DNA from: Cryptomeria japonica
Lineage: Eukaryota; Streptophyta; Pinopsida; Cupressales; Cupressaceae
Assembly: GCF_030272615.1 (NCBI RefSeq)
Contig: NC_081406.1
Location: 211,394,997 to 211,458,996, forward strand
DNA length: 64,000 nt
Reading direction: 5' to 3'
Shown: one piece after another, positions 34,788-50,900 of the stretch
How the letters are laid out: each line of letters starts with the position of its first letter
Position numbering within the stretch: the first letter of the stretch is position 1
The notes under the pieces: model-generated
What the model saw: only the letters and a program-made list of their open reading frames with translations
What the model was told of the DNA's origin: nothing
Databases searched by the model: none
Made by a program: the position numbers and the translations under genes

Positions 34788-35606
34788 TGAAAGGAATTTA
34801 AGGTAGCAAAACAAATTCCTACATTAATTTGGAGAGGGGGGTTATGCAAAACTTTTTAGATCTTTATTTTAGTTACATAAGTTAAACAAAAATAACACAA
34901 ACAACATCCATACCATAACATAGTGATTTAGATGAGGAAAACCCTTTTAAGACAAAGACCCCACCCTCCAATATATTATTCAAATATCAAAAACGAAATA
35001 CAATATACTTATAGAACAAGCTTCTCACAAGAGTATCACCAAGTAGAAATCTAGAGGTAATTCAATAGTTATAAGATTCTTACACACAACCTTCGTCTTA
35101 TGTGCCTAATATATAGGAGATTCAGTACATGAAACCATCAAACGATATTACAAAACCGTGAGATAAAACAACCCAAAAAATGACACCTAATTTATCTATA
35201 ATACAAGATACCCTATGATGTGTCAAAACACACACCAAGACATGTAACTTCCTTTCACAACTCATTTATGTGTCCAACATGTTTTTATATATCCCATTTC
35301 AAGAAACCCAACTTTCGAAGACCATAACTTTTGATCTGAGAGTTTGGTTGATAAACCATTTGAAGTGTCAAAAGGCTTGTGAAGTGTTCTATCAAGGGAT
35401 AGCCGACTATGCTAGTTTTGATCACTTTCAAACCCCAAAAATAGAAACTTTCATATCTTCAAATCTAGTCATAATCTTACAACAAAAAATTATCGGCATG
35501 CTTATTTAGCGAGTCCATGTCTTTGGAGAAAATCATAGACCAATCTATGCTCAAATGTAAAATTAACCTTATGTAATTGCAAGGTTAAGATGCCATTTTT
35601 CTAATA
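34788..35606 (-). mobile_element. 5' LTR of the minus-strand copia element
   Basis: On the minus strand it runs from about TATTAGAAAAATGGCATC to GAATTTGTTTTGC and CCTTTCA, matching the ends of the LTR at 22808-23195. The middle (about 35160-35570) has no counterpart there. Confidence 0.78.
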
Positions 35607-35614
35607 GTTATTAG

Positions 35615-39573
<3,959 letters not shown>

Positions 39574-41259
39574 TCAGATTTCTTCGAGGCAAATATAATT
39601 TGTTGGTTTCCAAGTGGAAACAGACATTAATGGAGTAGATTGCCAGAGTAGAAGTAGCTGATTTTTGTCATCCATTTGCACTCTGTAACGCTCTCCTTCT
39701 TGGGCCATAATCTTTGCATTCAATTTGCTTTTGTTGCTTATATTGTCTTCAGCAAAGCCACATCGCAGTGGGATATCCACCACTTTGTTAAATTCCCCAT
39801 CTTCCTCTGACAAATGATGAATGGGCCTGCATGCCATTGGAGCCATGAATAAGCGTTCCATTGTTGTTCTTGCAGAACCATATTGCTCTGACAATCCTGC
39901 TTCCATGGAGTCAAACAGTGCACATAGATTCTTCAGACATTGGGTAAAACGCTCTAACAAATTGATCTTTTTATGAGCTAGAAGTCCACTGGGTCCTGTG
40001 CCCAAGGTCAAGATAACTGGATTCAAGTGGTGTGCTCCTTCAAGGAATTCTGATAGCTTCCTTGGACTGTGCTCCAACATATGTGGTAATTCCCACATAC
40101 AATTCACTGCCACCATTTCATCACCACTGCAACTTAAATTGTCTTCCAGATTTTCCAATTGGGTTTCTTGGAAAGAAAATGGAATACCCAATGAGCATGC
40201 ATACTCAGACAATCTCCTTCCAGTTTCTTTGCCAGAGAATGAAACTTGTCCTAAACCACTACCACCACCATGATCATGATCATCATTATCCCATTTGACA
40301 GCTGTAATCTTGAGGTGGCGAATTTTGTATTTTTCACTCTTCAAGGCTTCCATCAATGGAGGCCACTGCAGGCCCTCCATTATGTCAAAATCAAGTATAT
40401 GCAGTCCCTGTGCTTGAGCAGGGATGGCTTCCAAAATGCTCTGGTTGGCAGTGAAATGAGCAAACCTGATATAAGGATATACTTGATTTAGTAATCTAAA
40501 AGCCCCCAGATAATTGGGATCTTTAGTACTTTTCAAGACCTTGAACATATGCTCCTCCATACCATCTCCACCAACTGAACAATAAAGCCTCTGTTCAAGG
40601 GACTGAGTAAGATAATATGAAACCCTCTCCATGGTTGTCCCAGTTGGAGAAACCAATTCTTTCAACCTGCAAAGTATAGCCTCAACAAGATCATGGGCTC
40701 CATCTGAAATAGCTTCTGCACAGGCAATCAGAAGATGTACAAGCCCTAGTCCCCTGTATTCTGCTGAATCACTCTTGTACAGAGTTAAGGCAGCAGCTTG
40801 AGCTGGCCAGTAGCACTCAACAGAGGCTGATGTATTTCCTACACTATAATCTTCTTCAACTACGCAAGAATCATCTCTGCTATCTTCACAGAACACATCA
40901 GAATCCATCATTATTTCATCACTCTGATCTGGGAGCTCTAAAACATCCAGTAAATTGCCTTCCATGGAAGAAAACTCAACTGATTCATTCAAAGGCTTTA
41001 CATTTGGAATCAAACTCAAATCTGAGAAAATCTCATCATGAGGCACTAAATCTTCATCTCTACCCTCATGTAGTATCTCTGTAATTTGCATTAAACCCTC
41101 TCCCGATCTATCTTCTTCAAACAGTAGATTGTTCCATGGGGGCAATAAAAGAACATCCTCATTAAAATCTACTGTACTGATAAATGAGGCCTTCCAACAA
41201 TCTGATTCTTTGTGATCATACCCATATTCCCATTGCTGTATTTTGCTCTCCTCCATCAT
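39574..41259 (-). CDS. GRAS-family transcriptional regulator, NSP2/SCL26 type
   Basis: Single uninterrupted frame of 561 codons from ATG at 41259 (a second ATG follows at once). The frame stays open 27 codons further upstream but has only a TTG there, so the tandem ATG is the likely start. The N-terminal 165 residues are acidic and variable. The GRAS domain follows: leucine repeat I from about residue 170 (GLGLVHLLIACAEAISDG, then AILCRLKELVSPTGTTMERV), the VHIID motif as LHILDFDIMEGLQWPPLMEA (about 286-305), leucine repeat II, a PFYRE-like region (about 415-500) and SAW ending TPLMSVSTWKPTN. The ILxRLKELVS..NMER-like phrase and DxDIMEGxQW point to the NSP2 group. NSP2 proteins are nuclear co-regulators of strigolactone synthesis and symbiosis genes, partnering NSP1. 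Length and lack of introns fit the family. It is the only intact cellular gene here. Confidence 0.9.
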   Translation of the reverse strand: MMEESKIQQWEYGYDHKESDCWKASFISTVDFNEDVLLLPPWNNLLFEEDRSGEGLMQITEILHEGRDEDLVPHDEIFSDLSLIPNVKPLNESVEFSSMEGNLLDVLELPDQSDEIMMDSDVFCEDSRDDSCVVEEDYSVGNTSASVECYWPAQAAALTLYKSDSAEYRGLGLVHLLIACAEAISDGAHDLVEAILCRLKELVSPTGTTMERVSYYLTQSLEQRLYCSVGGDGMEEHMFKVLKSTKDPNYLGAFRLLNQVYPYIRFAHFTANQSILEAIPAQAQGLHILDFDIMEGLQWPPLMEALKSEKYKIRHLKITAVKWDNDDHDHGGGSGLGQVSFSGKETGRRLSEYACSLGIPFSFQETQLENLEDNLSCSGDEMVAVNCMWELPHMLEHSPRKLSEFLEGAHHLNPVILTLGTGPSGLLAHKKINLLERFTQCLKNLCALFDSMEAGLSEQYGSARTTMERLFMAPMACRPIHHLSEEDGEFNKVVDIPLRCGFAEDNISNKSKLNAKIMAQEGERYRVQMDDKNQLLLLWQSTPLMSVSTWKPTNYICLEEI

Positions 41260-41479
41260 GAAACAAGATTGAGCACTCAAGAAATAGTGGCCAAACCAAT
41301 TTATATCTAGTGTCAAATGGGTTTTATGATGTAATTTCAAAGCAAAAGAATTCTGATGTAATTAATCTTCTTCAATTCTTATTAGTTTCTAGGTGATCTA
41401 TTTTAGCTTAACCAAAGATATACGCTGTTGAAATTTGACTGTTATACAACTTGTAATTTGCAGAGTTCTCTTGAGATAA

Positions 41480-41487
41480 TTTATAAA
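41480..41487 (-). promoter_or_regulatory. Candidate TATA box for the GRAS gene
   Basis: On the minus strand TTTATAAA in GGGTTTTATAAATTATC, about 220 bp upstream of the ATG. Position and motif fit a core promoter with a 5' leader of about 190 bp. No transcript evidence is available. Confidence 0.4.
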
Positions 41488-41689
41488 ACCCATAATTTGA
41501 GTTGCTTAAACACAAGCGTATGAAATTGAAGTTTGACTTGTTTGTCGAGTTTAGAATTTAAAGATTTTCGGACTGTTTGATCATTAAATTGGGTGATGTT
41601 TAAGTTAAAGTATAGTATGTAAATATGAAAGCAAATATTGTTGTTATATTTCTAAATCTTTAAAGGTAAAGTCTAAATAAACGTGTTTT

Positions 41690-42160
41690 GATTTTTTATT
41701 TGAAATGTGGTGTTTTTGTTCAAAGTATTTTTCAACAAGGTTTAATGTAATCATCATAAGTATCTTGATGTTTTATTATTATTACTATTTTTAACATTAT
41801 CTTAACATTCAAATTATTAATTTTTAATGATTATATGCTACTATTTAGTTGTAGGCTATTGTTTAGCTATTCAAATCATTACATTTTCACAATATTGAGA
41901 TAAATAAATATTCTATCTAATTATTCACCTTTAATTTGGAGTATGTTTTTTTTGTTCTAAATATTTTTCAACAAGGTTTAATGTAATCATCATATAAGTA
42001 TCTTGAAGTTCTGTTATTCATTAATTTTTTGTTAACGTTATTATTTTATTTGACATATATATACTAATTGTTTATCTCAACATTCTAACCATTTAGTTAT
42101 ATGCCACCATTTAAGTATTCAACGTTAAAACCATTAATTTTTGGTGTTCACCCTTGGCTT
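41690..42160. repeat. Imperfect tandem duplication of about 236 bp upstream of the GRAS gene
   Basis: TATTTTTCAACAAGG, continuing TTTAATGTAATCATCAT, occurs at 41726 and at 41962, followed both times by AAGTATCTTGA. Weaker matches continue through the TTAGTTRTAKGCYAYYATTTAG-type stretch (about 41845 and 42092). It lies 0.45-0.9 kb upstream of the GRAS start. Confidence 0.7.
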
Positions 42161-42346
42161 GAATGGTTGGTAAGGTTGCTAAGGCTTTGGGTTCTTGCCA
42201 TGTAGTTTCAAGGTTGATTTACTTGGTTGTTGGCATGATCAAGCCAGATCTGCAGCTCAAGGTGGTTACAAGGTGGGGGGGCTCACCCTATCTTGAGCTA
42301 AGCTCCAAGTCGCTAGGCTACACTACCAATTCCCTTGAAAAAAAAA
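42148..42346 (+). mobile_element. Possible tRNA-derived SINE
   Basis: TGGCTTGAATGG (42155-42166) resembles a pol III A box (TGGCNNAGTGG), and GTTTCAAGGTT (42205-42215) is a weak B box at a plausible distance. The block is more GC-rich than its surroundings and ends in a run of nine A (42338-42346). No target duplication was found, and the B box matches only about 6 of 10 positions, so this is tentative. Confidence 0.4.
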
Positions 42347-42374
42347 CTATTTGTAACATTTTCATCCTTATATG

Positions 42375-43101
42375 TGATGCAAGAGCATCCTTGGTTCATT
42401 GACAATCTTGCATCAACCAAAAAAATTCACTCCGGACCCCTCCAAGTTGCTCATTTTTAGTGTCGAGCTGGATTTAGCGTGTAGACATGTTCTTGTACCT
42501 TGATCCTAGATCTCAGCTCATTTGAATATTTTTCCGACAGGATTTCGCTTTTGGAATGTCTGGCAATTTTCAGTTTCCAGACCAGTTTGAACCTTAACGG
42601 CTAGATGGTGTTTTCATATCTTGCGGAGCCGATTGGCACTTTAGATGATGTTCCCATACGCTTGTCCGACCTTCCTTTTGGTCTGCATTTCATTTCAATT
42701 CTTTTCCTGAGGATTTTCTTCATGCTTGGGGCTGACCTATTTGCACGTTACACTTTCCCGACTTGGGGCTTGTAATCTTTCTTTGGTCAACCTAGATATA
42801 TTCCAGATGCTATATATTGATGTATTAGATCCTATACTAGTAGTTAGAGACAATAGATGATGATCCGATAGATATAGATCAAATTTTGAACATCTCTTGG
42901 GTTCTGGATTGTATGTTCTGTAATCAGGCCTGTTAGCTTGTTTGTAGCATGGATGTTGCTAGCTAGTTGTACTTGAATTCATAATATAATCAAGGACGAA
43001 TCTGGCATTCTCTCTATTCTGTGTTGTTGTTTTTGTTGTATTGATCTTGCTACATGGTCCAAATAGCTCTTTTTGAGGACCCTCCTGCCATGGCTGCGTT
43101 A
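42375..43101 (+). mobile_element. 5' LTR of the chromovirus
   Basis: Starts TGATGCAAGAGCATCC, ends ATGGCTGCGTTA. It keeps many CpG sites that read TpG or CpA in the 3' LTR. Confidence 0.92.
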
Positions 43102-43103
43102 GT

Positions 43104-43115
43104 TGGTATCAGAGC
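43104..43115 (+). promoter_or_regulatory. Primer binding site (tRNA-iMet type) of the chromovirus
   Basis: TGGTATCAGAGC, two bases after the 5' LTR, a perfect match to the common plant retroelement primer site. Confidence 0.92.
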
Positions 43116-43266
43116 GAAGATTCTTCATCCAGGAAGATTGTGTCTTGTTGAAACTTATTGTATGGTGTTGGATTGTGGATCCAGCTTGCAACTATAGAGG
43201 ACTTGTCTAAATGGCGCCAAGAGTTAATATTAGAGGTGGAGCATGAAGAGATGCAAATCGACAGTG

Positions 43267-44238
43267 ATGGATATGTTGAGACAGATTGTAGCTCGATTGG
43301 AAGCTGTCAAAACGGAGTAGAGAAGAGGTAGACATATTGAGGATGTAAGCGAAGATGAAGAAGAAGAAGAAGTGGGAGTGGGAGACGTAGGAGCAAATCC
43401 ACCGACAATCAATCTGAATGAAGAGAGGTTCATAAGAGCCTTTACAAGATCGAATACTAAACTACATTTTAACCCACCGGACTATGATGGCGAGTTAGAT
43501 TCAGATGAATTGCTCAATTGGATTGTGGGGATGGAGAAATATTTTGATTTTGAAAAGACAAGTGAAGATAAAATGGTGAGCTACACTTTTACAAAGTTGA
43601 AAGGACATGCATCGCTATGGTGGGAACATTTGCAGACAGATAGACAGAGAAGAGGCAAGGAGAAAATTAAATCTTGGGATAGGAAAGAGAAGTTCTTGGA
43701 AAATTATCAAGTGAATTTGTTCTGGAAGTTGCAAACTTGAAGTAGGAGTCTAGTGTGAGGGAGTACACTGAAGAATTCTACAAGTTGAACATCAGATCGA
43801 GTCATGCAGAGGATGGCATTGAATAGATTGTGAGGTATATCAATGGATTGTGGATGTCTATACAGGAGGAGATCAGTTTAATCAAGTTGTAGAGTATGGA
43901 AGAGGCTTACCGATACGCCTTGAAGGCTGAGGAAAAGTTGAACAAAAGACATGAGCATAGACAAAGAGGAAGAGGAGGAAAATTTGAAAGAGGCAGAACA
44001 TATACTAGAAGTGGAAGACCTTTTGCAGAGTAGAACAAAGGCAAGGAAGAAGGCAAAGATGATAATTCACACTGAAGAGATGATAGAAACTTTTACCGGA
44101 ATGGTGGACAGAGTGGCTACCAGAATAAGGGTTATAAGAGAGATGAAAAGAGGAAGTTTGGAGGAACTTTTTTTAAGTGCAGAGAAGGAGGACACCGAAC
44201 TTTTGAATGTAAACAAGGTAATTCAAATAGGAGAATAG
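43267..44238 (+). pseudogene. Chromovirus gag pseudogene
   Basis: From ATG at 43267 (MDMLRQIVARLEAV) with a stop at 43318, then an acidic run and LNEERFIRAFTRSN, HFNPPDYDGELDSDELLNWI and LKGHASLWWEHLQTD, the retrotransposon gag fold. The frame stops at 43740. Later frames give YRYALKAEEKLNK and an arginine/glycine-rich linker. Near 44170-44212 a zinc knuckle reads FKCREGGHRTFEC, with its first cysteine lost. It would form the capsid; it is broken here by several stops and frame changes. Confidence 0.82.
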
Positions 44239-44379
44239 AGAATAGTGGAAGAATTGCTTTTGCTAAGGAGGAACCTATCGGATCCCTAAATAAACTTGAA
44301 GATGGAGAAGCCTTGATGATAAGGAGAACCCTATGTCTGAATGAAATAGACCAGGAACCATTGCACAGGAAGAATTTGT

Positions 44380-46286
44380 TTTAGACAAGGTGTAAGGTTG
44401 AAGGTAAGTGTTGCAAAGTCATAATTGATAGTGGTAGTTCGGATAATTTATCTTCAAAGGAGTTGGTGAACATGTTGAAGCTGCAGAGGATGAAACACCC
44501 GAAACCCTACCAGATAGCATGGATTCATGATGATCATAAGGTACTGGTGAGTGAACTCTGTTTGGTAAAAATTAAGATTGGATCCTACCATGATGAAGTT
44601 CTGTGTGATATTATGCCTATGGATGTATGTCATATCTTATTAGGAAGACCTTGGTAGTATGATAGACAAGCATTGAATGATGGAAGGAAGAACACATATA
44701 CTATTGTTGCAAATGGGATGAAACAAACTTTGTTGCCTTTGGAAGAGATTCATAAGAGTGAGATTTGTACAAATGTGAGAATTTGCTTGGTTGATGGACG
44801 AAATTTTTTGGATGGTTTGAGGAGTGAAAATGTGTGCTATGCGTTAATCCCTAAGAAGTTTGATTTGAAACCAGAAGAGGAACAACTGAAAGAGATAAAT
44901 AAGTTGCTGACAGAATATGAAGACATAATTTCAGATAACATTCCTAATGGATTGCCACCTATGACGAGTATTAGTCATTGTATGGATTTGATTCCTAGAG
45001 CTAGTTTTCCTAATAAAGTTTCACACCAGATGACACCAACAAAGAATGAAGAACTGGATAGATAAGTATAGGAGTTGTTGAGGAAAGGTTTGATAAGGGA
45101 AAGCTTGATCCCTTGTGCAGTCCTTGCTGTGTTAGCACCTAAGAAAGATGGAGAGTGGATAATTTGTATTGACTCTAGAGCCATAAACCAGATCACAGTG
45201 AAGTACAGGTTTCCTTTGCCTAGGATGGATGACATAAGGGTTGTTTGAGTGGAGCCAAATATTTTACAAAGATAGATTTGAAGAGTGGATACCATCGGAT
45301 CAAGATCAAAGATGGAGATGAGTGGAAGACTGCATTCAAGACAAATGAAGGATTGTATGAATGGTTGGTGATGCCTTTTGGACTAACTAATGCACCGAGT
45401 ACTTTCATGAGGTTGATGAATGAGGTATTGAAGAGATTCTTGGGTAAGTTTGTGATTGTGTATTTGGATGATGTTTTGATTTTTAGTAAGACAAAAGAGG
45501 AGCATTTGAGACAAGTTTTGCAGAGGTTGAGAGAAGAGAAATTGTTGATAAACCTTAAGAAGTGTAGTTTCATGAAGGAAGAACTAGTATATTTGGGATT
45601 TTTGATATCTGCAGATGGATTGAAGATAGACCTAGAGAAAGTAAAAACAATTATTGAATGGCCTACACCAAAAAACATTGGAGAGGTAAGATCATTTCAT
45701 GGATTGGTTAGCTTCTACTAGAAGTTCATTAGGAATTTTAGTTTGGTTTGTAGCCCTATGACTGAGACAATGAGAGGAGACCGGAAGGATTTTAGATGGA
45801 CATCTGGAGCAAACGAAAGTTTTGAGTTGTTGAAGCAGAAAGTGATAGAGCAACATGTGTTAGCCCTATTGGATTTCAACAGTATTTCAAGTAGATTGTG
45901 ATGCAAGTGGGAATGGAATTGGATCAATATTAAGTTAGGAAAGAAGACCAGTATCCTACTTCAGTGAAAAGTTGAATGATGCAAGGAGAATATATTCAAT
46001 GTATGATTAGGATTTCTATGTCATAATTAGAGCATTGAAGAAGTGGAGACATTATTTGTTGCCTAAGGAGTTTGTGTTGTATACAAATCATCAATGATTG
46101 TAGTATTTGAATAGTCAAGGTAAGTTGAACCAAAGGCACATGAGATGGGTTGAGTTCATGCAAAGTTATACTTTTATTTTGAAACATAGGAGTGCAAAAT
46201 CAAACAGGGTTGCTGATGCCTTGAGTAGGAGAAGAAATTTGTTGACCAAAATGAGAATTGGAGTAATGGGATTTGATGAGTTGAAG
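44380..46286 (+). pseudogene. Chromovirus protease, reverse transcriptase and RNase H pseudogene
   Basis: Protease: VIIDSGSSDNLSSKEL (about 44420-44465) with the aspartic DSG intact, through DVCHILLGRPW (44657). A linker and the start of reverse transcriptase follow to a stop at 45063, then [20 protein letters not shown]. After a frame change, [20 protein letters not shown] and [18 protein letters not shown] precede the active site YLDD (45461-45472), and the frame is open from 45245 to 45718. RNase H is heavily damaged until LNQRHMRWVEFMQSYTF and RVADALSRRRN (46107-46240). The copia insertion at 46287 cuts the sequence just after GFDELK. Non-functional. Confidence 0.88.
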
Positions 46287-47833
46287 TGTTGGAATGTTTG
46301 TCATAACTGATGCAGAATGATGATTGAACCGGTAAAAGACTATTTGTGATGACATTGTGATGAAGAGATTGAAATTGCATGATTGATGACTTTGATCAGT
46401 TATTTGTGTTGTCATTGATGGTAACTAATGTTTATTCATGACTACTGATGTTTATTTATGTTGTATTTTTTCATCTAAATGTTTTTGGTCTACCAGAGAG
46501 AGCTTCCCGGTAAAGAATCAAGAAACTAGGAATTAGGACCTTAACCGATAAACAAGGAAATATTTTGATTTTATCTGGCGATTGGTGATGATTGAGGCTT
46601 TGTGGTTTGGAATGTGAGTTTTTATCATTGTAACATGTATTTGATCGGAACCGCATCATGTTGTGACAACTGGAAGTTATGTTTATAATATATGTTGAGT
46701 TTTTGCTAGGGTTTAAGAAAGGTTTAAGGACCGGTAAAGAATTCTCTTAACCGGTAATCATTTTTGGTTTGGCAGTGATCTACATCAAGTTTACATGTTG
46801 GTGACGATGTGGCATAACGTGTGTGAAGTGTTTGAGTTATATTTTGGCATGATCAAGATGGAATTTATTGGGAATGTGCAAAGTGCTTAGCGAAATGTGC
46901 TAAGGGTTTGACTTTATATCAGATTGAGTTGTTGTGATGAGTTATGACCACTCAATGATTGATATTAATTTATAATTGATTGTAATGATCCATATGATGA
47001 TCTGTAATGAGTTGTAAAGATATGTGATGATCTATGTTGTAAGACTTAGGGTTCTGTAACCGACTAATTTGTAAAGGTTATTTAGGCTGGTTGGTATAGT
47101 TGATATTTTTTGTGTCGATGATTTTGAGAAGTGTGTAAAGCCAAACCGAGGTGTGAGAAGATCTACCAGAGTGTTGCAGACTTAGAGCATAATTGGATCT
47201 GATCAAGCAAGCAGTTGAGTGCTATACACATACAATTCACTATTGTTCCCTAGCAGTTGCAGCAGACAAAATCCCTTAACCGGGTAGGTTCTAGCAGGCC
47301 TTACATTGTAAATCCCCTAACAAGGTGACTCAACATATGAGTTCTAAATCCTCTTGCAAGGTTGATCCTAATAGGTAAAAGCTCCTAACAGGGCTGAGGT
47401 AAATCCGTTAATCGGGTGACTCCTAACAAGGTCTACTCCTAACATGGCATCTTTGTAAGATCCTAATCGGGCTAGGCTCCTAATATGGTGCATTCCGAAA
47501 GAGTGCAAAATTCTTGTAGGTACCAATTCCCACTGTGGTTTTTCCCTATTTGGGTTTCCACATGAAAATCATGGTGTTCATATGGTGAATATTTTGATGT
47601 GATGTTATGATTTACTTTTAGTTTATGCATGGTTAATTAACACTTAGTGAGAAGCATTGATATATCAGTTTAACAGATGATTATCAACAGATATTGGTAT
47701 TGGTAAATGGATTTGTTATTGGTTTATGTTTGATTTGGTGAATATTTGATAAGTTTAAGTTTCAGTTTTTCAAGTGTTGTTAATATAGATTCACCCCCCC
47801 TCTCAATCTTAACCAGATCCTCTAATATTAACA
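46287..47833 (+). mobile_element. 5' LTR of the Sirevirus-like copia
   Basis: Starts TGTTGGAATGTTTG and ends CTAATATTAACA before the primer site. It contains repeated CCTAACAGGG-type phrases (about 47270-47480) and a poly-C box (47793-47799). Confidence 0.9.
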
Positions 47834-47835
47834 AT

Positions 47836-47847
47836 TGGTATCAGAGC
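47836..47847 (+). promoter_or_regulatory. Primer binding site of the Sirevirus-like copia
   Basis: TGGTATCAGAGC, two bases after the LTR (AACA-AT-TGG). Confidence 0.92.
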
Positions 47848-47902
47848 ATTGGTCCTCTATGTGCAGAAAGTCTAACAACTTGAAGGAAAAATCCCATGAA
47901 AG

Positions 47903-50900
47903 ATGATGAAGAAGGAGGGTCCCAAGTTTACCAAGGATAACTACCGGATATGGAGTGATTGGATGAAGATCTACATTAAAGGAATGGGGTCTCAGTATTG
48001 GAATCATGTGGTAACCAAGTATATTGCCCCTACCACCAGTCCCTTGATATCGGATAAACTTAAAGAACAACAAGAAAACATTCAGGCCCTTGGAGAAATT
48101 GTAAGTACTTTGTCTAATTTAGAATATATTGATGTTCATGGATTAGAGACTGCAAATGAAGTTTGGGAGAAATTAAAATTAATTTATGGAGGAGATGAAC
48201 ATGTACAAAAGGAAAAGGAAGAAAGTCTAAGAGGTAAATTTGATGATATGAAAATGGTTGATGGTGAGAATATAGCACAATATGGTAAAAGGATTAAGGA
48301 AGTTGTAGGTAGTATAAAAAGTGTCGGAGGTAAGGTTGAATAAGATACTGTTGTTAGTAAGATGCTTAGAAATCTCTTACCACGATATTCTATCATAGTT
48401 TCTGCAATTCAAGAACTAAGATCTATTTCTAAAGATAAAGTCACTGTTGATTCTCTTATTGGAAAGTTGATTGCATTTGAGCTAAACAATTTTGATAATA
48501 GTGTTTCTAGACCTTCTGAATCTAATTTTAAGGCTTCTATAACTGGTACATCAGTAAGGAAAGGAAAAGATATTTGTCATAATCATGACTACAGGTCTAG
48601 TCATGGCAGTAGTAGAGGTGATGGTGATGAAGAATATCATCTGATGGAACTTGAGGCATTGTTGGCTAAAAGATTCACTAGAGGGATAGGTAAATATAAA
48701 GGTAAATTACCCTTGAAGTGTTTCTCTTGTAGTAAAATTGGACACATAGCTGCTAATTTCCCTAACACTGATAATAAAGAGAAGTTCAAGAGATTCAAAG
48801 GAAAAGGAAAGAAACATTGTTATGTTGTAGTGGATGAAGGTGTGTCCGATGATGAATCAGAAGAAGATGACAATGAGGAGATAGTGTTTGTTGTTGTGAA
48901 GGAGGATCTGACTAATGAGAAGGCATTGGTGTCTCACATGGATAACAGTAATGAATGGATAATAGATAGTGGTTGCTCACACCACATGACCGGTGACAAA
49001 AGTAAGTTCTTATCCGTTGAAGAGTTTGATGGAGGTGTTGTAAGGTTTGGTAATAACTCTCTTTGCATGGTTAAAGGTAAAGGATCAATTTCATCAAATG
49101 GGAAGAGTAATGCAGATGACGTCTTTTGGGTTGATGGACTAAAACATAACCTTTTGAGTGTTGGACAACTTAATGATAAGGGATATCTACTTGAATTCAA
49201 AAATGGAGTGTGTAGGATTCTTGGAAAAAATGGAGAATTGATTGCTATTGGAAAGCAAACGAGAGGTAATCTATTTCATCTGAATACTAATGTGAATAAT
49301 TATTTGGTGGCAAAGATTGAAGATAGTTGGTTGTGACACAAGAGATTTTGTCATGTGAATTTTGACAATTTGATTAAAATTAGTAAGTCAAGTATCGTGA
49401 GAGGTTCGCCCCAGCTTGTGAAACCAGACAATGTGTTATGCAAGGATTGTCAGATGGGTAAGATGACTTCTATATCTTTTAAGAGTAAGTCTTTCTCTTC
49501 AGAAAATATTCTTGATTTGGTTCATACTTATCTTTGTGGTCCTATGAGGACTAAGAGCTATTTTGGCGATAAGTACTTTATAATTTTTACTGATGATTTT
49601 TCCAAGATGATGTGGGTAACTTCTCTGAGAGAAAAGTTTGAGGCATTCAGTAAATTTAAAGCATTTAAAGCTTTAGTTGAGAAAGATACTGGGAAGAATT
49701 TGAAATGTTTGAGATCTGACCGAGGAGGTGAATTTACTTCTGATGAGTTTGTGAAGTTCTGTGATGAACATGGAATTAAGAGGCAGATGTCATCTCCTAG
49801 AGCTCCACAATAGAATGGAATAGCAAAGAGAATGAATAGAACAGTTGTTGAAGCGACTAGAACCATGATGATTCAAGGTGAAGTACCAAAGATGTTATGG
49901 AGAGAAGCAGTTAGCACTGATGTTTATACTTTGAACCGGGTACTTGTCAAGAAAGGTAACAACAAAACACCTTATGAATTATGGCATGGAAAGACTCCTA
50001 GTGTAAGTTATTTCAAAATCTTCAGGATTAGATGTTTTATTAAACGTGATGATTTCACTCAAAAGTTTGATGCAAAGTGTGATGAAGGTATTTTTCTTGG
50101 TTACTCTACAAAGAGTAAGGCATTTAAATGTTATAAAAAGAGAACTAAGAAGATTATTGAGAGTGAAAATGTGAAGGTAGATGAACTCTCTGAGAAATCT
50201 GGTGAGACCAGCAGATCTGAGCTTGAGAAAGATGAAGAATGACTTGTGTTTTAGAATCAAAAGTGCAGAAGGATGATGAGCAAAATGTTACAAAAATAGG
50301 TTCTCAACCCATAAATGCAAAAAGCGATGAAGAAGATGAAGAACATGAAGCAGGAAGCACAACATCGAAACCAGTTATTTCAATGTATGTCAAGCTAAAT
50401 CACTCAGGAGAACAAATCATTGGAGACAAAAATGATGGTGTACAAACAAGGAGGAAAATCAGAGAAAATTCCTGTTTGATTTCAACTATTGAGCCTAAAA
50501 CAGTGAGAGAGGCATTAAAGTATGATGATTGGATTAATGCAATGAATGAGGAATTGGATCAGATAGAAAAGAACAAAACATAGACACTTGTTCCTAGACC
50601 AGAAGACAAGAATGTGATTGGGACTAAATGGGTCTTTAAAAACAAGTTGAATGAAGAAGGCAAGGTTGTGAGGAATAAAGCAAGGTTAATATGCAAAGGC
50701 TATTCACAAGAAGAAGGAGAAGACTATGGTGAAACCTTTGCACCAGTGGTGAGATTAGACGGAGTAAGAATGTTACTTGCTTATGCTGCATTTAAAGGAT
50801 TTAAAATCTATCAGATGAATGTTAAATCAACTTTTCTTAATGGCATCCTTGAGGAAGAAGTGTACATAAAACAACCAAATGGATTTGCTTTGTCTGAAGA

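Larger units (their letters stand above)
22808..35606 (-). mobile_element. Minus-strand Ty1/copia element, split by a nested LTR element
   Basis: The 3' LTR is at 22808-23195 and the 5' LTR at 34788-35606. The interior, read leftward, has a primer site, gag remnant, protease, integrase, reverse transcriptase and RNase H in copia order. It is interrupted by the 7.65-kb element at 25517-33167 and by a MITE at 24203-24500. TTATTAG lies just outside both ends (22801-22807 and 35608-35614), consistent with a target duplication, although the exact right end is off by one or two bases. All coding parts are broken, making this the older layer of the nest. Confidence 0.88.

Noticed and set aside
40661-40683. 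Possible miR171-type target site in the GRAS gene, at the ILCRLK codons where NSP2 and SCL6 genes carry theirs
   Set aside because: The peptide position matches, but the nucleotides differ from known miR171/miR171h target sequences at around ten positions, too many for a standard plant target.
41260-41340. GRAS protein starting 27 codons further upstream
   Set aside because: The upstream codons are in frame but begin with TTG; the first ATG pair is at 41259-41254.
45245-45721. Endogenous pararetrovirus reverse transcriptase
   Set aside because: The order protease, reverse transcriptase, RNase H, integrase, chromodomain between LTRs with a target duplication is Ty3/gypsy; no movement or coat protein is present.
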